Under the pieces are notes generated by a model. That model saw only the letters and a program-made list of their open reading frames with translations, made no database searches and had not been told where the DNA came from. DNA of 64,000 nt from Capitella teleta (lineage: Eukaryota; Annelida; Polychaeta; Capitellidae). Where the stretch lies: assembly GCA_000328365.1 (NCBI GenBank), contig KB310466.1:250081-314080 (forward strand), given 5' to 3'. How positions within the stretch are numbered: position 1 is the stretch's first letter; each line of letters begins with the position of its first letter. Both the position numbers and the translations under genes were made by a program. Shown here one piece after another: positions 24,939-37,650 of the stretch.

Positions 24939-26024
24939 CTTATGCATGTAATGGTTGATGACTTCTTGAGTTCTAATTAGCTTTGCATCAGATGTTGTTA
25001 TAAATAGCGCAAATGCATTACTGCCCAAAATTGCTCGAGGAAATATGATGCAGTGTTTGAGTGTAATTAAATCAACATAAGTGCTACACTCGAGTATTGT
25101 TTTGTGCGCATCTTGTGTGTGCTGGAAGTGGGCGTGTCGTTTGTAGCAATATTACTCGAGATGTAAACTTCACTTTAAGTTAATTATGATAGATCGGTTA
25201 TATTATGCATTCCTTTGGATCGCTGAGTATGTTTCAGTTATGATCCTCGTATCTTATAACAGAAGCAAGAATTTCTGCGTACGTCAGTCCCGAGTGAAAG
25301 ATTAGATAAGAAATCTAGTAGCGGGACATGTTAAGTTAGTGATCAAGTGGCAGCAACTACAGTGTATTTGTGGGTATAAGTATGTGCACTTGCCGAACCC
25401 TCTCCATGGACGCCTGTTCAACGGCAACCGGATTACGCAACATACTTCACAGATCAAATCGAGCCGAATTCCGTCGTGATCTTATGCATTGCCATGCGCA
25501 AAAGCCACGCGCCTCTTTGGTGAATGTGCAGACTGCCATTCGGATTTATCTGAATCCGTCGGTATCCGAGCAACATTATTTACATCTCGTGGAATCGAGA
25601 CATGATTTTTCGTGCCAAACCCCTTGCCAAGATAATCGTGGGACATTGTCTAACGAGCAGACGACGGCCACACCACCAGTCTCGGTCGGAGCGGCCAACT
25701 GGGTGTTGCGCAATGATTTTGAAAAAGTTTGAGAAACAATCGACAAGGGCTGAAATCAAAATAATAAAAATTCATGGTCAGATATTTCCAGCCCTGTCAC
25801 CCAAACACCGATGATGCAAACAGTGCTGGTTTCGAATGACACACTCGTATAAAAGTATAATTCCAATCAATTTCATGATTCCACCAGCTATCAAAGTCAT
25901 CTTGTCATGGGAGTTGTCATTGGGACGATTTGGAAAATTACTTGCCGTTCCTCTCCTTTCGACTGGCTAAAGGGTCGATATAGGTCGAATGCTCACAAGT
26001 CCGAATTCCATATACCGGGGTACA
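24939..26024. other. Intergenic DNA, no gene seen
   Basis: An open frame at 25370-25732 lacks splice sites, domain or neighbour support. Nothing else is recognised before the mariner-like element. Confidence 0.4.
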
Positions 26025-26026
26025 TA

Positions 26027-26706
26027 CAGAGTGGGTCAAAGGTAGTCTATCTCCTCCACGTTAAAAGCAAAACTAAAAAAAATCTAATTATTGCAAAACT
26101 CTAAATATTTCAATTATTATCAAAACTGAATACCTGATATGGATATTCTGCGCCCATTTATGCAAGAAAGAAAATAAAAAGTCAAATTTGAATGATGGAG
26201 GAGCACTTAAATGCTAGTGGTGAGTGATTGCGAAGAGGGCAAAATCAGATGAGCCCCTGAACGAGCATTAAGGATCGAATGTCATCTCTTGTGTGGCGCT
26301 TCAATACAATCTCTCTGCTTTGTCTTGATTTTAGGAGATAAACATTAGTGCCATTATTACAACATTAGCACTCTAAAACAAAACAATAGTACGAGAGCGC
26401 TGTCTTAATTATGTGTTCAATGAAGCTTATTCATGGTCCGGGGCCCTGTTTGCCGCCAAAAGTGGAAATGTCGCGGAAGAATGAGTACACTCTATTAATT
26501 GAGATCAATCGGCATTAATGTTGCTGGAATTGGAATAGAAATGATAGGAATAGCAGCGTGACATGTTATACTAACCATACCAAGTATTTATTTCTCTTAT
26601 CTTTGTGCGAGTTCTACACTGCGATCTGTTTCAGAAATGCGTTGCACCATTGGAAAGCATCGAGATCTTTAACAGGGAGTAGATAGACTACTTTTGGCCC
26701 ACTCTG
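26027..26706. mobile_element. Mariner-like MITE with about 41-bp inverted repeats
   Basis: The left end starts cagagtgggtcaaaggtagt and the right end is its inverted copy with about five mismatches over 41 bp. TA dinucleotides flank both ends (26025-26026 and 26707-26708), the target duplication of Tc1/mariner elements. The 680-bp interior has no transposase frame. The mismatches between the ends suggest moderate age. Confidence 0.75.
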
Positions 26707-26708
26707 TA

Positions 26709-27900
26709 TAACTGGTATAAGCATATAAGTGCAACACTAACCCTACCCCTAATGTACGCTAACCCTAACTCTAACCTTTGTGAATTGGATTAAAACACGA
26801 TGTAGAATACTAAACTTAATTTCAAAGGCATTGTTTTCTTAACATCTTTATAGATTGGCGCGTTTCTTTCGCATGCATAAATTTGTTCTTACAGTATGTG
26901 CATATACATATATAAAGAAATAGTTGTTCTACATGAGTCTATGGTATACATGCGCCCTGGATAATAATACTTATGATAATAAACAAAGGACTTAGAAGCC
27001 TCGAAGTTAACGACGTTATGATTCATAAACTCTCTAAGTTAGCAACGCTATGATTCATAAATACGTTATGATCCTATTCACATCCCATTTGTCGCAAGAA
27101 TCACGATGATTCATTTGGATTCATTTACTTGTACATGTATCATGTATGTATTGATAATTCCCTATCCCTGCTGGTTATATAGGCAAATAAATTTCTGTAT
27201 ATTAGCAGGGGAGAGTTATAGCGACTTTCGTACCGTTCCAGAGATAACGCTTCTGATCTGTGCACCGTTCTTAAAACCACCATGTGCTACACGAGAAAGG
27301 CTACTTTCTACAGTATTCCTTCACTGGTTCCCTGGTCATATATATAATGACACAGGCACACACCGATAACAGGTGGTATCTCAATGGCTGCTATTTATAG
27401 TAACATTTAGTCAACTGGTCGTATTCAGCAAATAGGCCTACTGCGAAATAATTTTCACTCGCCTCGGCTTGTGAGCCATCTTGGGAATTCCGAGTGGCGT
27501 CATGCATGTGAAATCGAGTGAAATGGATGTACCAAAATAAGGGTGAGTTTTCATCGGTGTGTGCCGGTGCTTCTTTTCAGTAGCGCCGGAGACCAGTGAA
27601 CTTGTATTCCATTACAGTTTTTGAACATATGTTATAACCATCTTGCGTTTTGCGGAAATGCGTTGTGATTTTTTAAGATAAATCTCTTTGCATTTTCGAT
27701 CGTGGACAGTAATGATCGAGCCAACCAAATCTTTGTCAAAGAGGTAGCAAATACTCAGTTTAAAAGTGCTTACGAAGACCACAATGAAATTAGACTGATG
27801 TTAACAAAACAGGGTTGGTTTAAAGTCGTAAATTGATTATCAACACAATTACGTGGTCATAATATAATATGCAATAATGCAAGCCATAAATTAGTATTTA
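26709..27900. other. Intergenic DNA with short telomere-like words
   Basis: Around 26738-26778 a few ctaaccctaa-type words occur, too few and too irregular to be an interstitial telomere. No gene is supported in the rest. Confidence 0.4.
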
Positions 27901-27904
27901 TGGA

Positions 27905-28360
27905 ACTGGTCAATAAAAAAATGGTGCCGATGTCAAGAGTTCAATGCCATGAAATGGAATAAATACTAAATGATTACTAATTCCCAGGAATGGCAAGACC
28001 AGTTCATTTCTTATGTTTTTTCTCTATCTCTCCCATACATGATCTGTACGTGGCATGCCCAAACTACATAATTGTTCCTATTTGTCAGATTAATCACACA
28101 CCAAAAAGTGTCAATGTCGACAACACAATGCCATGAGATGGAATAAACACAGACCTCATTTACACAGACAACTTCCAAATTCCCGGGTATAACCAGCTAA
28201 CCCAATCTAGCTAGATCTCAGCTTTTTCCCCTATATCTCCCATGGTCTGTGGCATTTCAAAACCATATAATTATTACATTTTCCCTGCCATTTTTGTTAC
28301 ATTAATCTATGAGATAATTCAATCAAACAAAGGTGTGACAATGTCAACAACACAATAGTT
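27905..28360. repeat. Degenerate tandem repeat, about 190-220 bp period, 2-3 units
   Basis: Unit landmarks recur in order: gtcaatgtcgacaacacaat (about 28106; variants near 27918 and 28336), caatgccatgagatggaata (28125; variant at 27940), then ctctatctctcccat or cctatatctcccatg (about 28023 and 28229). Units have diverged and the third is cut short, so this is an old local duplication of non-coding DNA. Confidence 0.6.
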
Positions 28361-28457
28361 AAATTTATTACGTTTTAATACTTTTCAAACATTACAAAAT
28401 TGTTCTGAAAGATGCGAGGTTTTGTTCAAATGTTGGTAAACCTTTCAACTTATTCAG

Positions 28458-31082
28458 ACTCCAGAGTTCATGTACACGTATTTGCATCTCTACGACGTTA
28501 AGGTAATGTGCCACGAACGCGAACGCAACATTAATTTATGTGAATGTTCACAAATACGTATCGGGTGCACGTTCTGGCGACCGTGCGATTTACGCATTTT
28601 TACGTTCACAATGAACGCTTGCAAACGTTCACTCTGCGTTTCTTCCGCGTCGAATGAACGTTCATAGTTCGCAGTGTAGCTGCTGCAATCAATGGATCGA
28701 TCAGCTCATTCATCTGCGTCGCCAAACATTTGGCTCGGTGATCCTAATCCGGGTGGATGATCCAGTCACTCGGCCCAACCCTCGCGACTTCCGTTGGCGA
28801 ATTCAGTCTGACAATGATTGCCAGCATTTTGTAAGTGACTTTCGGCAGCTGTCGCACATCATAACTGTAAGCATTGGCATGTTATCATCTATTGATTTTG
28901 TATAATATATGCATGCGTCATCTGTACGCTGATCGAGTATTGTATTCAGTTCGGATTTATCGATGACATTCTGTTATGGATTCACAGCAAAGAGAGGCGA
29001 ACATGTTGGCGAGGAAGGCGGACAGGGAACATCAGGTTTGCGGCCATCATGCCCCATGTGTCCGTGGTTGTGTTGTTCAATTGACATGCTCTTTCTGTGG
29101 CACATTTAAGGAACCGTTAATTGAGTTTGGATTATGCGTATGTTATACTTGTATCAATGAATAGCATTGATTTTTTCAATTGAAGTATATAATTATATAC
29201 AACATAATTATTCCTCTCTGGTATACAAGCGGATGCTACTCATTGGACATGTTATATATAACATGCTGTACAATCCACAGTTTAATATTTCAATATTACT
29301 CTATTGTATATTTAATTCATCCGTAATCAGTGGCTGGAATTGGTACCTAATAAAACAATTAATCTTGTTGGTAAATCTAAAGATGAGTTTCCCACAATAA
29401 AATCATTAAGTCTTAAGAAGTTAATCTTGAATTCCAAATGTGAGACCCATAGATTTACATCAAAGCAATTATTCTATTTATTGCACCAATATGTTATATA
29501 GGGCTATATCTCCTTCTAATGTAGTCCCACAAGATATGTAACCGAGGATCATGCTGATTTATCGGTTATATAACGAATTAATCACTTCCTTGGACGAAAT
29601 CTAAAAGCGACCAGTGCTCGAAGTCCAGGACTAGAAGACTGCGTCATTCGGAAGGAATATAAATGAAAATAACGATCAAAGAAAAAGTAAACGCGCGAAA
29701 AGAAAGCGCGGCTAGTTAGTGGTTTCCATAGCAACAAAGCGCTGTTAGTTATAATTATTGGTTACCATAGGAAAAAAATATGTTGATCATTCAACTTGTA
29801 ATTTGAGGTTGAGGATTATGTTTTGAAACACGTATGATTTATAATTTTAATTGCGCGGCATCATTAACTAAGAAAATTTAAAATTTTCGGCATCAAGAAG
29901 TGAGGAATATAATGAAATATGATCCCACTCTGTGTATATGGGGCCTGCAGGTTCTAGTAGCAGATTCGAATCGTGAGAATGAAAAGTTAGAACGACGTGA
30001 GTGTCGAATAATGAATGACAGCCAGATGTTGGCTGAGGCTGGTGTATTCAAGTGCAATGAAAACAGGAACGAACGGGCTTATAAATGTAGTGAGATGAAC
30101 TGAAACACTCAGTCCAAAAATAGTAATGAGTTGATGAAAAATGAAATGGAGAAATGGAAACAGAAATTAATGATGAATGGATCAAGTTTATCAACAGCGA
30201 ACAGCCAGCTTCATAAAGTATGTACAAGAGTACATGTCGCTTTGACATAATTATATATGTTATATACAACATATATTTAAATATGTCATGTACATGTATA
30301 ACAAATTACAAATATTTTAAATATATACTATCAGATAACTTTAGACAGTAGGAGGGTTCATATCGAGGTTGAGGGATCACCGAGTTGTATTGTACACAAC
30401 TGTAATGGGAATTACCTGCTCACGTTGATGCGATGAGCCACTGACGCAATGTCGGGTTGTATATTTTAAACATGCACATGGAGTCTGTGACATTATTCCA
30501 CAAGTTAGTTATCAATCAAATTAGAACCTCTTCGTTCCACAGAAGGCCATGCGCCACGAGATGAAAGCAGCCCGATTAGAAGCTCGTGCTATGAACGCTG
30601 CCATCCGCGGGAAACCACTGAAGGCGGCTAGTCTAAGCGTAAGATTACCATGGCAACAGGTCTCTCAGTTCACCATTGACCTCTAATCCAGATGAGAGCA
30701 GGAAACCAAGCAGCAGCAGCCTCCAGGCTGGAAAGCAGATCAACCTCCCACTCACAGCAGTCGGCCATGAGGAAGCCGCTATGCCCTTCGCCCCACTGCT
30801 ACCAACCTGTGCACCCTCTGCCCTGCGACCAGGCTGCAGCCAACGCCCGCCTTGCAGCTGAACATGCCACAGCAGCTGCAAGTCAAGCTCATAATGCAGC
30901 TGCAGCCGCACAGGCAGCTGCGGCGCAACGCACCCTCAGCCAGCAGTCGACGTACCACCACCCTCCTCCCTATAACCCAGGTATAGAGGTAGCCAAATGA
31001 ACTGTGTGAATGACATCACAGAATCCTCTCCTTTTTTGTAGCATATCACTCACAAGCACCTCCGACATATCGACGAACATGA
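28458..31082 (+). CDS. Unidentified Ala-rich protein with C-terminal PPxY motifs, partial model
   Basis: Four downstream coding exons join in frame: 28988-29035, 30543-30638, 30692-30980 and 31042-31082 (stop). They encode a basic helical stretch (QREANMLARKADREHQ, then KAMRHEMKAARLEARAM), a Cys/His/Pro patch (CPSPHCYQPVHPLPCDQ), an Ala-rich tract and a tail with HHPPPYNP and APPTYRR. PPPY and PPTY are motifs that bind WW domains such as those of NEDD4-family ligases. Upstream, 28675-28830 (phase 0 at both ends, strong gtaagt donor) is a probable exon, and 28458-28502 a possible one; the true start is not found. No signal peptide or membrane helix is visible in the exons seen. Family not recognised. 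The gene converges on NAT10, with under 200 bp between poly(A) signals. Confidence 0.6.
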
Positions 31083-31311
31083 AGGCAACCTGTGCAGTAG
31101 CGCTAGTGGATGTCTATAATTGCTATGCATTGTTAACAGTATGTATACTACTTATGTAATCAAAATATTGAAATCTTTACAAATTAATTCTAACAATATA
31201 ATTCATGTATCAGATTCCTTCCCTTTGGTTGTAGGCGGTTCTTTGGATTCCTAAACTTGATGATCGTTTCCAGTTCAATTAATATGTACTTACAACATGT
31301 ATATTTTTTTT

Positions 31312-31317
31312 AATAAA
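31312..31317 (+). terminator. Poly(A) signal of the PPxY gene
   Basis: AATAAA lies 230 nt after the PPxY stop codon and about 160 bp short of the minus-strand signal of NAT10. Confidence 0.6.
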
Positions 31318-31474
31318 GAGCCAGCATAAAGTGCCACACATAAAATGTCTGTCTCATTTGAGGTAAAATCTAATGAACTAGCCTCACAACACAGACTCAA
31401 TATTCACCCTGATGAAATAGTGAACATAAGCCACAAAGGAAAAACATCAACCTCAAGATTTCTCACCTAAAATT

Positions 31475-31480
31475 TTTATT
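31475..31480 (-). terminator. Poly(A) signal of NAT10
   Basis: Minus-strand AATAAA (plus-strand tttatt) lies 20 nt past the NAT10 stop codon, which implies a very short 3' UTR. Confidence 0.6.
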
Positions 31481-31500
31481 ACAATAAAACAGACAGAGAA

Positions 31501-34500
31501 TTATACTTTCTTTTTATACTTTTTCATTTTCTTTTTCTTCTCAGCTGCTTTGTATGCTGGGTCAGCTTCAGGTTTTCTCTTCTTCTCGTTTCCCCTGCAA
31601 AAAAAACCCACAAAATTAATTTTAAAAAAATCCAGCCTATCAGAAGATTTCTCACCCTTTGACTGTAACAAATTCTTGCGCCTTTCCGTCAGCCAAAACC
31701 TCTTTCCAATCACTGTCAGTTCCACGAACTTCAAACTCAGTGAGATCCGCTTTGAGCAGAATTCCTTGTGACGCTTTCTGCTTCTCAATCACTTCACTTG
31801 CTGCTTCACTCTATGAATATTTTAGAATAATTTATAATTTCATTATAAGAAAAAGAGCAAAGCACGCACCAATTCTTGATCCATGGTCTGTCTGACGGGT
31901 TGCATAACAATCTCTCTCTGTTTCACCATTTGGCCCTCAACGGCTTTCTCTTCAATTTCATTCAAATGCTGGCAATATACAAATTAGCATATTACATGGC
32001 CAAAAAATTTATAAGCCAAACCTGAATAATTTTACGAATTGAACGATTGAAAAGTCCCAGAATCTGACTGGACGGGAGCTCCAGCTGATCCTGCAGATCA
32101 TCCACCGTCTTATGCTGCAGACCCAAACCCAACAATATAGCCTGTAACACAAAACCAGATCACGCACAAATGTCAGTGATGATCAATCCAACTACAAACC
32201 GCTTGCACAGCACTCAGATGCACACACATCTGATTCTGGAAGAAGAGTCGGCCCAACATCGGCATGAGATCCATGATGAGATGGTAATCCACCATGTTTT
32301 GAGAGTACAAGTTCAGCCGCTTGAGGTCGTACTGCGTGAGGTGCATGTGCAGCTCTTGCACGCTCATGCGACCCGGTTCTTCCTTGAAGCCCTTCTGCTG
32401 AAGTACACTGAGGGCTGTCTGAGGGGTGAACGCCCTGAACTGGTAGGACAGCAGCGAGATGAAACGACGCCTGAAGTCGCGGAAGTACTCCTTCATCCAA
32501 CTGGGTTCGTGCGGATGATCCCCGTCAACCATGTCCTCCTCCTCTGCTTCCTCCTTCAGCACTTTGATCATGATGCAAGAGTGTTCCCCAGTTAGCTCGT
32601 TCTATAACATTCAAACTTGATGCATGTTTGAAATAATCGTAAAAATCTCACAAACCTGAGTCTGACGCAAGTAAAGTGGAACATAACCGGCACGCTTCCA
32701 AAATCTACAAAATACAAAAAAAAAAAAATCACATAAACCCGAATCACACACAAAAAATGTCAAAAATTATCTCACTGCAAAAGTTGTGTTGTCATTCCAT
32801 ACGACACCCCCAAGTAATCCAACTTCTCCGGAGTTCTTTCATCCAGTTTCAGCAAAAGCGGAGGCAAGTTCTTTCTTGGCGTCAATCTCTCAGTTAACAG
32901 CTCAACCGACTACAAAACCAAGACAAATAAAGCCATAACACAGACCCACATCAACCCACCTCTGAATCAACCACGGCAGCCTCTTGAGCTGGTTCTTCTC
33001 CTGATGATTCAGCCAGATTCGTCATTTTGCCCATGAAATACTTCTCCAGGAGTTCAAGAGCGCGACTGCCATATCCCATTCCTTGGTAATCCGAGTGAGT
33101 GGCAATTCTCACCACTCTCGCCCCAGACAGGTTGCCAAAATCTGCGTCCTGGAACTGCTGGGTGACAGTCCAAGGGATCAAATCACCAGCACCACGTTTT
33201 CCCCGAGACAAGCTATTCATGATGGTCTGCTTGGAGATCTCTCCCTCTAAGCAGACTTGAAGAACGCAGAGAATCTCTGGCAGAGCATTAGAAGTCAGGT
33301 CGACCGGACCAAGCAGACAGAAGATGTGGTGAGCAGGGGCGTCAGACAACATTTGCAGATCATTCGGTGAATTCTGCAGGCATGAAATAGTGAAAACAAG
33401 TGGAAACAAAAATCCGCTGAGATTCTTACCTTGTAATGAGAAGCGACGTAAAGAGCCATGAGTCTCTGAAGGAAGGACTCGCTGGCTTTGTGGTAAGAGA
33501 AGAGCGTGTCCCTGTTGACGTAGTAGAGCTCACAGGCGGTTGGCACGGGACACCCAGAGGAAACCCTCGCCACATTACTGACGTCCAGGCACAGGAGTTT
33601 GTTGAGCCAGTCTTCCACTGCATCACCATTCGAGTAACGAATCGATTGATTCAGCGTGATCTCATGCAGAACGCGACCGGAGGCAGACGCCTCTCCTTGC
33701 GTTTTGGACGCTGCTGCTTTGGTGTTGCCCGTCGTAACGCTCTGCTGTCTTAGCTGCTGAATGAGTTTCAATGACAAGGAGCGTCCCGTTCCTTCGTATC
33801 TACAGAATAAAACACCATGTAAAAAATATCTCAAGATTTCTCTTCTCGCATTAACCCGTTGATGGTGGATGACATGAAGACCAGGTATGGTCCTAACAGG
33901 GCTTTCACCAGCGGCAGAGGAATAGCGGCTGCCTCGTCTATGCACACCAACTCTGCTTGTCCAAGCTTCGCAGCGTCAGCCGGGTGGATGTACTGAAGAA
34001 GGAAAGTGATATGAAGCAAATTGCGTGAGTTCACTCACTCACCTGAATGGTCTGTCTGTGCTCACGGAAAATATTCACTCGGATAATCGCTTTGTTGAAC
34101 TCTGGATTAGTCGACTGCACCAGCTCATAATCAAGGTGCTCCTGATATGATAATGAGATTCATTTACATATTTAAATGAGATAAGAGCCATTCTTACCTG
34201 ATATTCCAGAGCATCAAATCCTTTGAAAATGAACTCAAATAAAGTTTTCAAATTCTCAGGACTTGGTGAAGTGACGAAAATGTTGGAATATCTAGAGGAA
34301 GAAAAGATGAAATGACAATTGAATTATGCCAATGAGGTGAGCACTGACCCAAAAGCCACAGCACTGGCCAGCGCAAGACCCAGAGCAGCTGACTTCCCTC
34401 GACCTCTCGCGGCAGTCATTGTAACGGTGCTGCGCAGAGTTTTCTCAGAGATTGCTTCAATGAATCTGAGGACTGCTTTTGCCTGTGAAGGAATGAGTCT

Positions 34501-35585
34501 CGCTCAGAGAAGGAACACTACACGCAATCATCTCAAACCTGATCAAGAGTTTTACAGCAGTTGACAAGAACTCCAACTGGTTGAGTGTCCTGCAAGGATT
34601 CCTTCAAGTTGCCTAGTTCCTCTTCCTCTGGACTCTGAGGAGCATCCTGGAGGACGAGAAATGTGATACTCAAGAGTTCAATAGGTCAACGACTCATTCG
34701 TACAATCGGCTTGGGAGGAAGTGCTGTGATGGAGAGTGTGTGTGATGAAAGAGGCAAGGGATTCAACTGATCGTCTATCACCATGCAGGTTTTGCATGAT
34801 GCTAATGATAGAATGAACCTCTCGTTGAACCGGCCAACGATATCTTGGTGAGATTCAGTTCTGTATCTCGAGTGAACATCCTGAGGAACAGAAATAAGCC
34901 ACAGATAGAAGTAGAATTAATGTCAAGAAGAACGTACCATTGTCATCGTGTAAAGTTGACGCAGAGAGTCAACCGAGTGCAGCAACAGCACAATAAGTCC
35001 TCCACCCTCAACCGTCTCAACAGTCCTTGCAAGCAGATTAGGACTCATGGCTTCGAAATCCTGAGATTTATTCAAAGTAAGGAATGTTAGTGGTATCGGA
35101 GAGGATAATAGAATTTGAAGTTATTTTAAAACCAAATATAATAACTGATAAGAAATATCCGTACCTGCAGGACACACATTCCGTAGGTGCTTCCAAGGAC
35201 TTTGTGTGTCTCATGGTAATAACTGTAACGAATGTTGGTTGCAGCCACAAAGAGCTCAAACGGGTCGTCTTCTTTCAAGTCCAGTTTCCCAGTTTTTATT
35301 TTCTTTTCAATTCGTCTCATTCGCTTCTTACGATGACTGCCAGAGGTGTTTTAGTCATGGGCAATAAGTAGTGACGGGTGAAACTAACCTGCTGAAACCC
35401 AGATCCTTCTTGTAGCACCAGAGAACAGAAGGACGAGAACGCACAACTGCTTTGCTCAACATGTGATGCAATATCACAACCTGATCCCTGGCTCTGTTGC
35501 CAACGACAACGAACATTGTCCGGTGGCCCTGAGCCACCCCATTCTCAATCAGAACACGAATTCGGTTGTCAATCTTCTTCCTCAT
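31501..35585 (-). CDS. NAT10: RNA cytidine acetyltransferase NAT10/Kre33, 18 coding exons, 1025 aa
   Basis: Uses acetyl-CoA and ATP to make N4-acetylcytidine in 18S rRNA and tRNAs; a nucleolar enzyme. Exons: 35389-35585, 35165-35336, 34938-35060, 34704-34880, 34539-34646, 34349-34482, 34198-34291, 34043-34141, 33856-33992, 33430-33799, 32960-33373, 32776-32909, 32656-32704, 32200-32601, 32022-32141, 31870-31968, 31656-31810, 31501-31594. All junctions keep frame. Visible: N-terminal RKKIDNRIRVLIENGV, Walker A GRGKS (285-289), Walker B-like CIDEAAAIP (Asp387-Glu388), GNAT acetyl-CoA loop YQGMGYGSRA (633-642) and a Lys-rich tail. Length equals human NAT10 (1025 aa). The start is the ATG at 35585. 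An acceptor at 35602-35603 shows that a non-coding 5' exon lies further upstream and was not located. No odd features; a typical housekeeping gene with introns of about 45-120 bp. Confidence 0.98.
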
Positions 35586-35601
35586 TGTGTGACCGTGCAA
35601 T

Positions 35602-36611
35602 CTGAAATGGAGTTAAAATTAACGACTCCGCTTCCAAAACACTGCAACATTAACACATTAATCTAACCCTACCAGCCCTTACATCACAGCATTCCTGTAA
35701 TGTTGAAATTATAGAAACATCAGCGTTGTGAAGCTACTCTGTAAGAAACACCAACACTTGAGTAATTAGTTCTAGTTCAGAACACACTGCAATGCAAATG
35801 TCATCAGTCATCAGACTACTGAAATTTGAATTTGAAAATTGAAATTGAGATTGAATCATCCATGGATCATCAGTATGATAATTTTTTTTATTTTTCTTTT
35901 TTTCTGATTTTCAAGATAAACAAACACAAAACAAGACTGAAATGTATAAATGACATAAATAAGAGAGAAAAGGCAAGCGAGAAATGAACCCCTTGTTACG
36001 CCTGTATTATTTGAAACATAAGAAGATATATATTAAGAAAAAAAAATTAAAAATGAAAAAGAAAAAAAGTCAAAACACAAAATAAGAAAAAAGAAATTGA
36101 TATAAATAATACAAAATATACAATAGCACAAGTTGAATAAACTTTTTTTTTTCATCTTCTCTTCAAACATACAAAGTTAGAATTATATTTTGGGTGCGAA
36201 GCTTCAAAACACCAATGGAGGAGAGTGCCATGAGTTGATGTGTGCTGATGATGGTGTTCATGAGATGTGGTGCTGTATGCATTGATGCTAAATGCGGCCA
36301 AGAACCAATACAACCTTGACTGTGCCAGTGTGAGGACGTTCCAAACTCCACAAGTCACTGAGTGTTTAGCTGAAATAATACAACGAACCAGAGGGGTCTC
36401 GTAGGCCTCGCACGAATTATCTGTGCTACGGAGTTAGCCCTATATTATGGCTGATCGCGATCCCCCATGAATCAGCCCTACTGTCTCAGGCCCAAAATGA
36501 GTCCACACAAATTAAAATTTTAGGCTTCCAGATTACCTTACAATTCTCATGCAAATTTATATGCCTACTACTGTACTAGACTAGTACTACGGACTACGGA
36601 GTGTTAAACCT
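35602..36611. other. NAT10 upstream region
   Basis: It begins with the intron before the first coding exon of NAT10 and should hold its untranslated first exon and promoter, which I cannot place. An A/T-rich tract at about 35870-36150 is mostly simple sequence. No other gene is supported. Confidence 0.4.
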
Positions 36612-36721
36612 TAAAGGGATTGGGAACTGAATTTTAAGTGATGTTTTATTGACTCATAGCACCAATTGATAGCATTCTGTGCCAAAAACACCATGCCTGG
36701 ATGCAAGCGTAAGGAAATAAT

Positions 36722-37612
36722 TAGAGCTGGCCGAAGCTTCGGATTCGGCTTCAGAATTCGGCGAATATTGGCCCACCCCCGAAGCTTTGGTGGTTCGGCT
36801 TTTGCCGAAGCGAAGCCGAAGAGTGAAAAGAAAAACCTGTGTAAAGTGTAAACAACCACCCTGCAGTTCTATTGGGAAAACAAATATATATTCATGAAGT
36901 CTGTCGGCTGAATAGTAATGCTACATGTACAATAAGTATCCATAATAATTATGTCACATAATCAGCATATTTTGAAGACATGCATTCCCTGGATATTTAA
37001 TAAGGTGCCAATACGGTACTTGTTTGGCGAGTAAAAGTCAGAGTCTAGGGAATATGTTAATGGTTTCTTTATAAGGATTGTTGTACTATAACCACGCCCC
37101 TATGTTGGTCACCTGACCGTGTATCGGATCCTAATTGGCTGGAGACTTTGTGACCTTTGTGACCTAAGCAGATTCCCCCTTCCCCCCAATTTTATGACAT
37201 GTATCCCAGGGCTTGTTCCCAAAATAGAATTGAAATTAGTAATTAGCATATCATTTAAATATGGCTCAGGGAGCTTCAAACTTGAAAATCAATACTGTCA
37301 AATCTGTACTCATGGCAACTGCTGCGTCACCAGCAGGGGTGCAGGGAGGGATAATACTTTCACTTCATGATCTTCCAACTCTCTCCCAGGATATACTATA
37401 TATAAGCCTGTACATGCACTCACACAGGATATTTAAGGGGAGAAACCACATAAAAGGTGGAATTAGAGGATTTTTATCTAGGCAAGGATAGTGAGGATGT
37501 TTCATTACAGAAGTTGCAAATGATTCGGCTTCGGCTTTGCCTCCGGCGAATAATAGACTTCCGAAGCTTCGGCTTCGGCGATTCGGCCTTTTTCATGATT
37601 CGGCCAGCTCTA
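36722..37612. mobile_element. hAT-like element inserted in MITE copy 1
   Basis: The termini are inverted repeats tagagctggccgaa. The 8-bp duplication gaaataat flanks it (36714-36721 and 37613-37620), and the intact site is visible in copy 2 (ggaaataatgcattc near 43582). Subterminal GCCGAAGC/GCTTCGGC words cluster at both ends, typical of transposase binding sites. The 891-bp interior has no transposase-like frame, so this is non-autonomous. Superfamily is inferred from the 8-bp duplication. Confidence 0.85.
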
Positions 37613-37650
37613 GAAATAATGCATTCCAAATATCGAGGTTAGCATTGCGC

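Noticed and set aside
26738-26778. Telomere-like ctaaccctaa words
   Set aside because: Only a few irregular units, broken by other sequence; not a telomeric array.
29900-30103. Possible extra exon of the PPxY gene (VLVADSNRENEKLERRE)
   Set aside because: An acceptor-like ctgcag precedes it but no good donor follows in frame, and the flanking exons join without it.
32192-32595. Long open frames on both strands over the NAT10 exon
   Set aside because: Shadows of the conserved NAT10 reading frame at 32200-32601.
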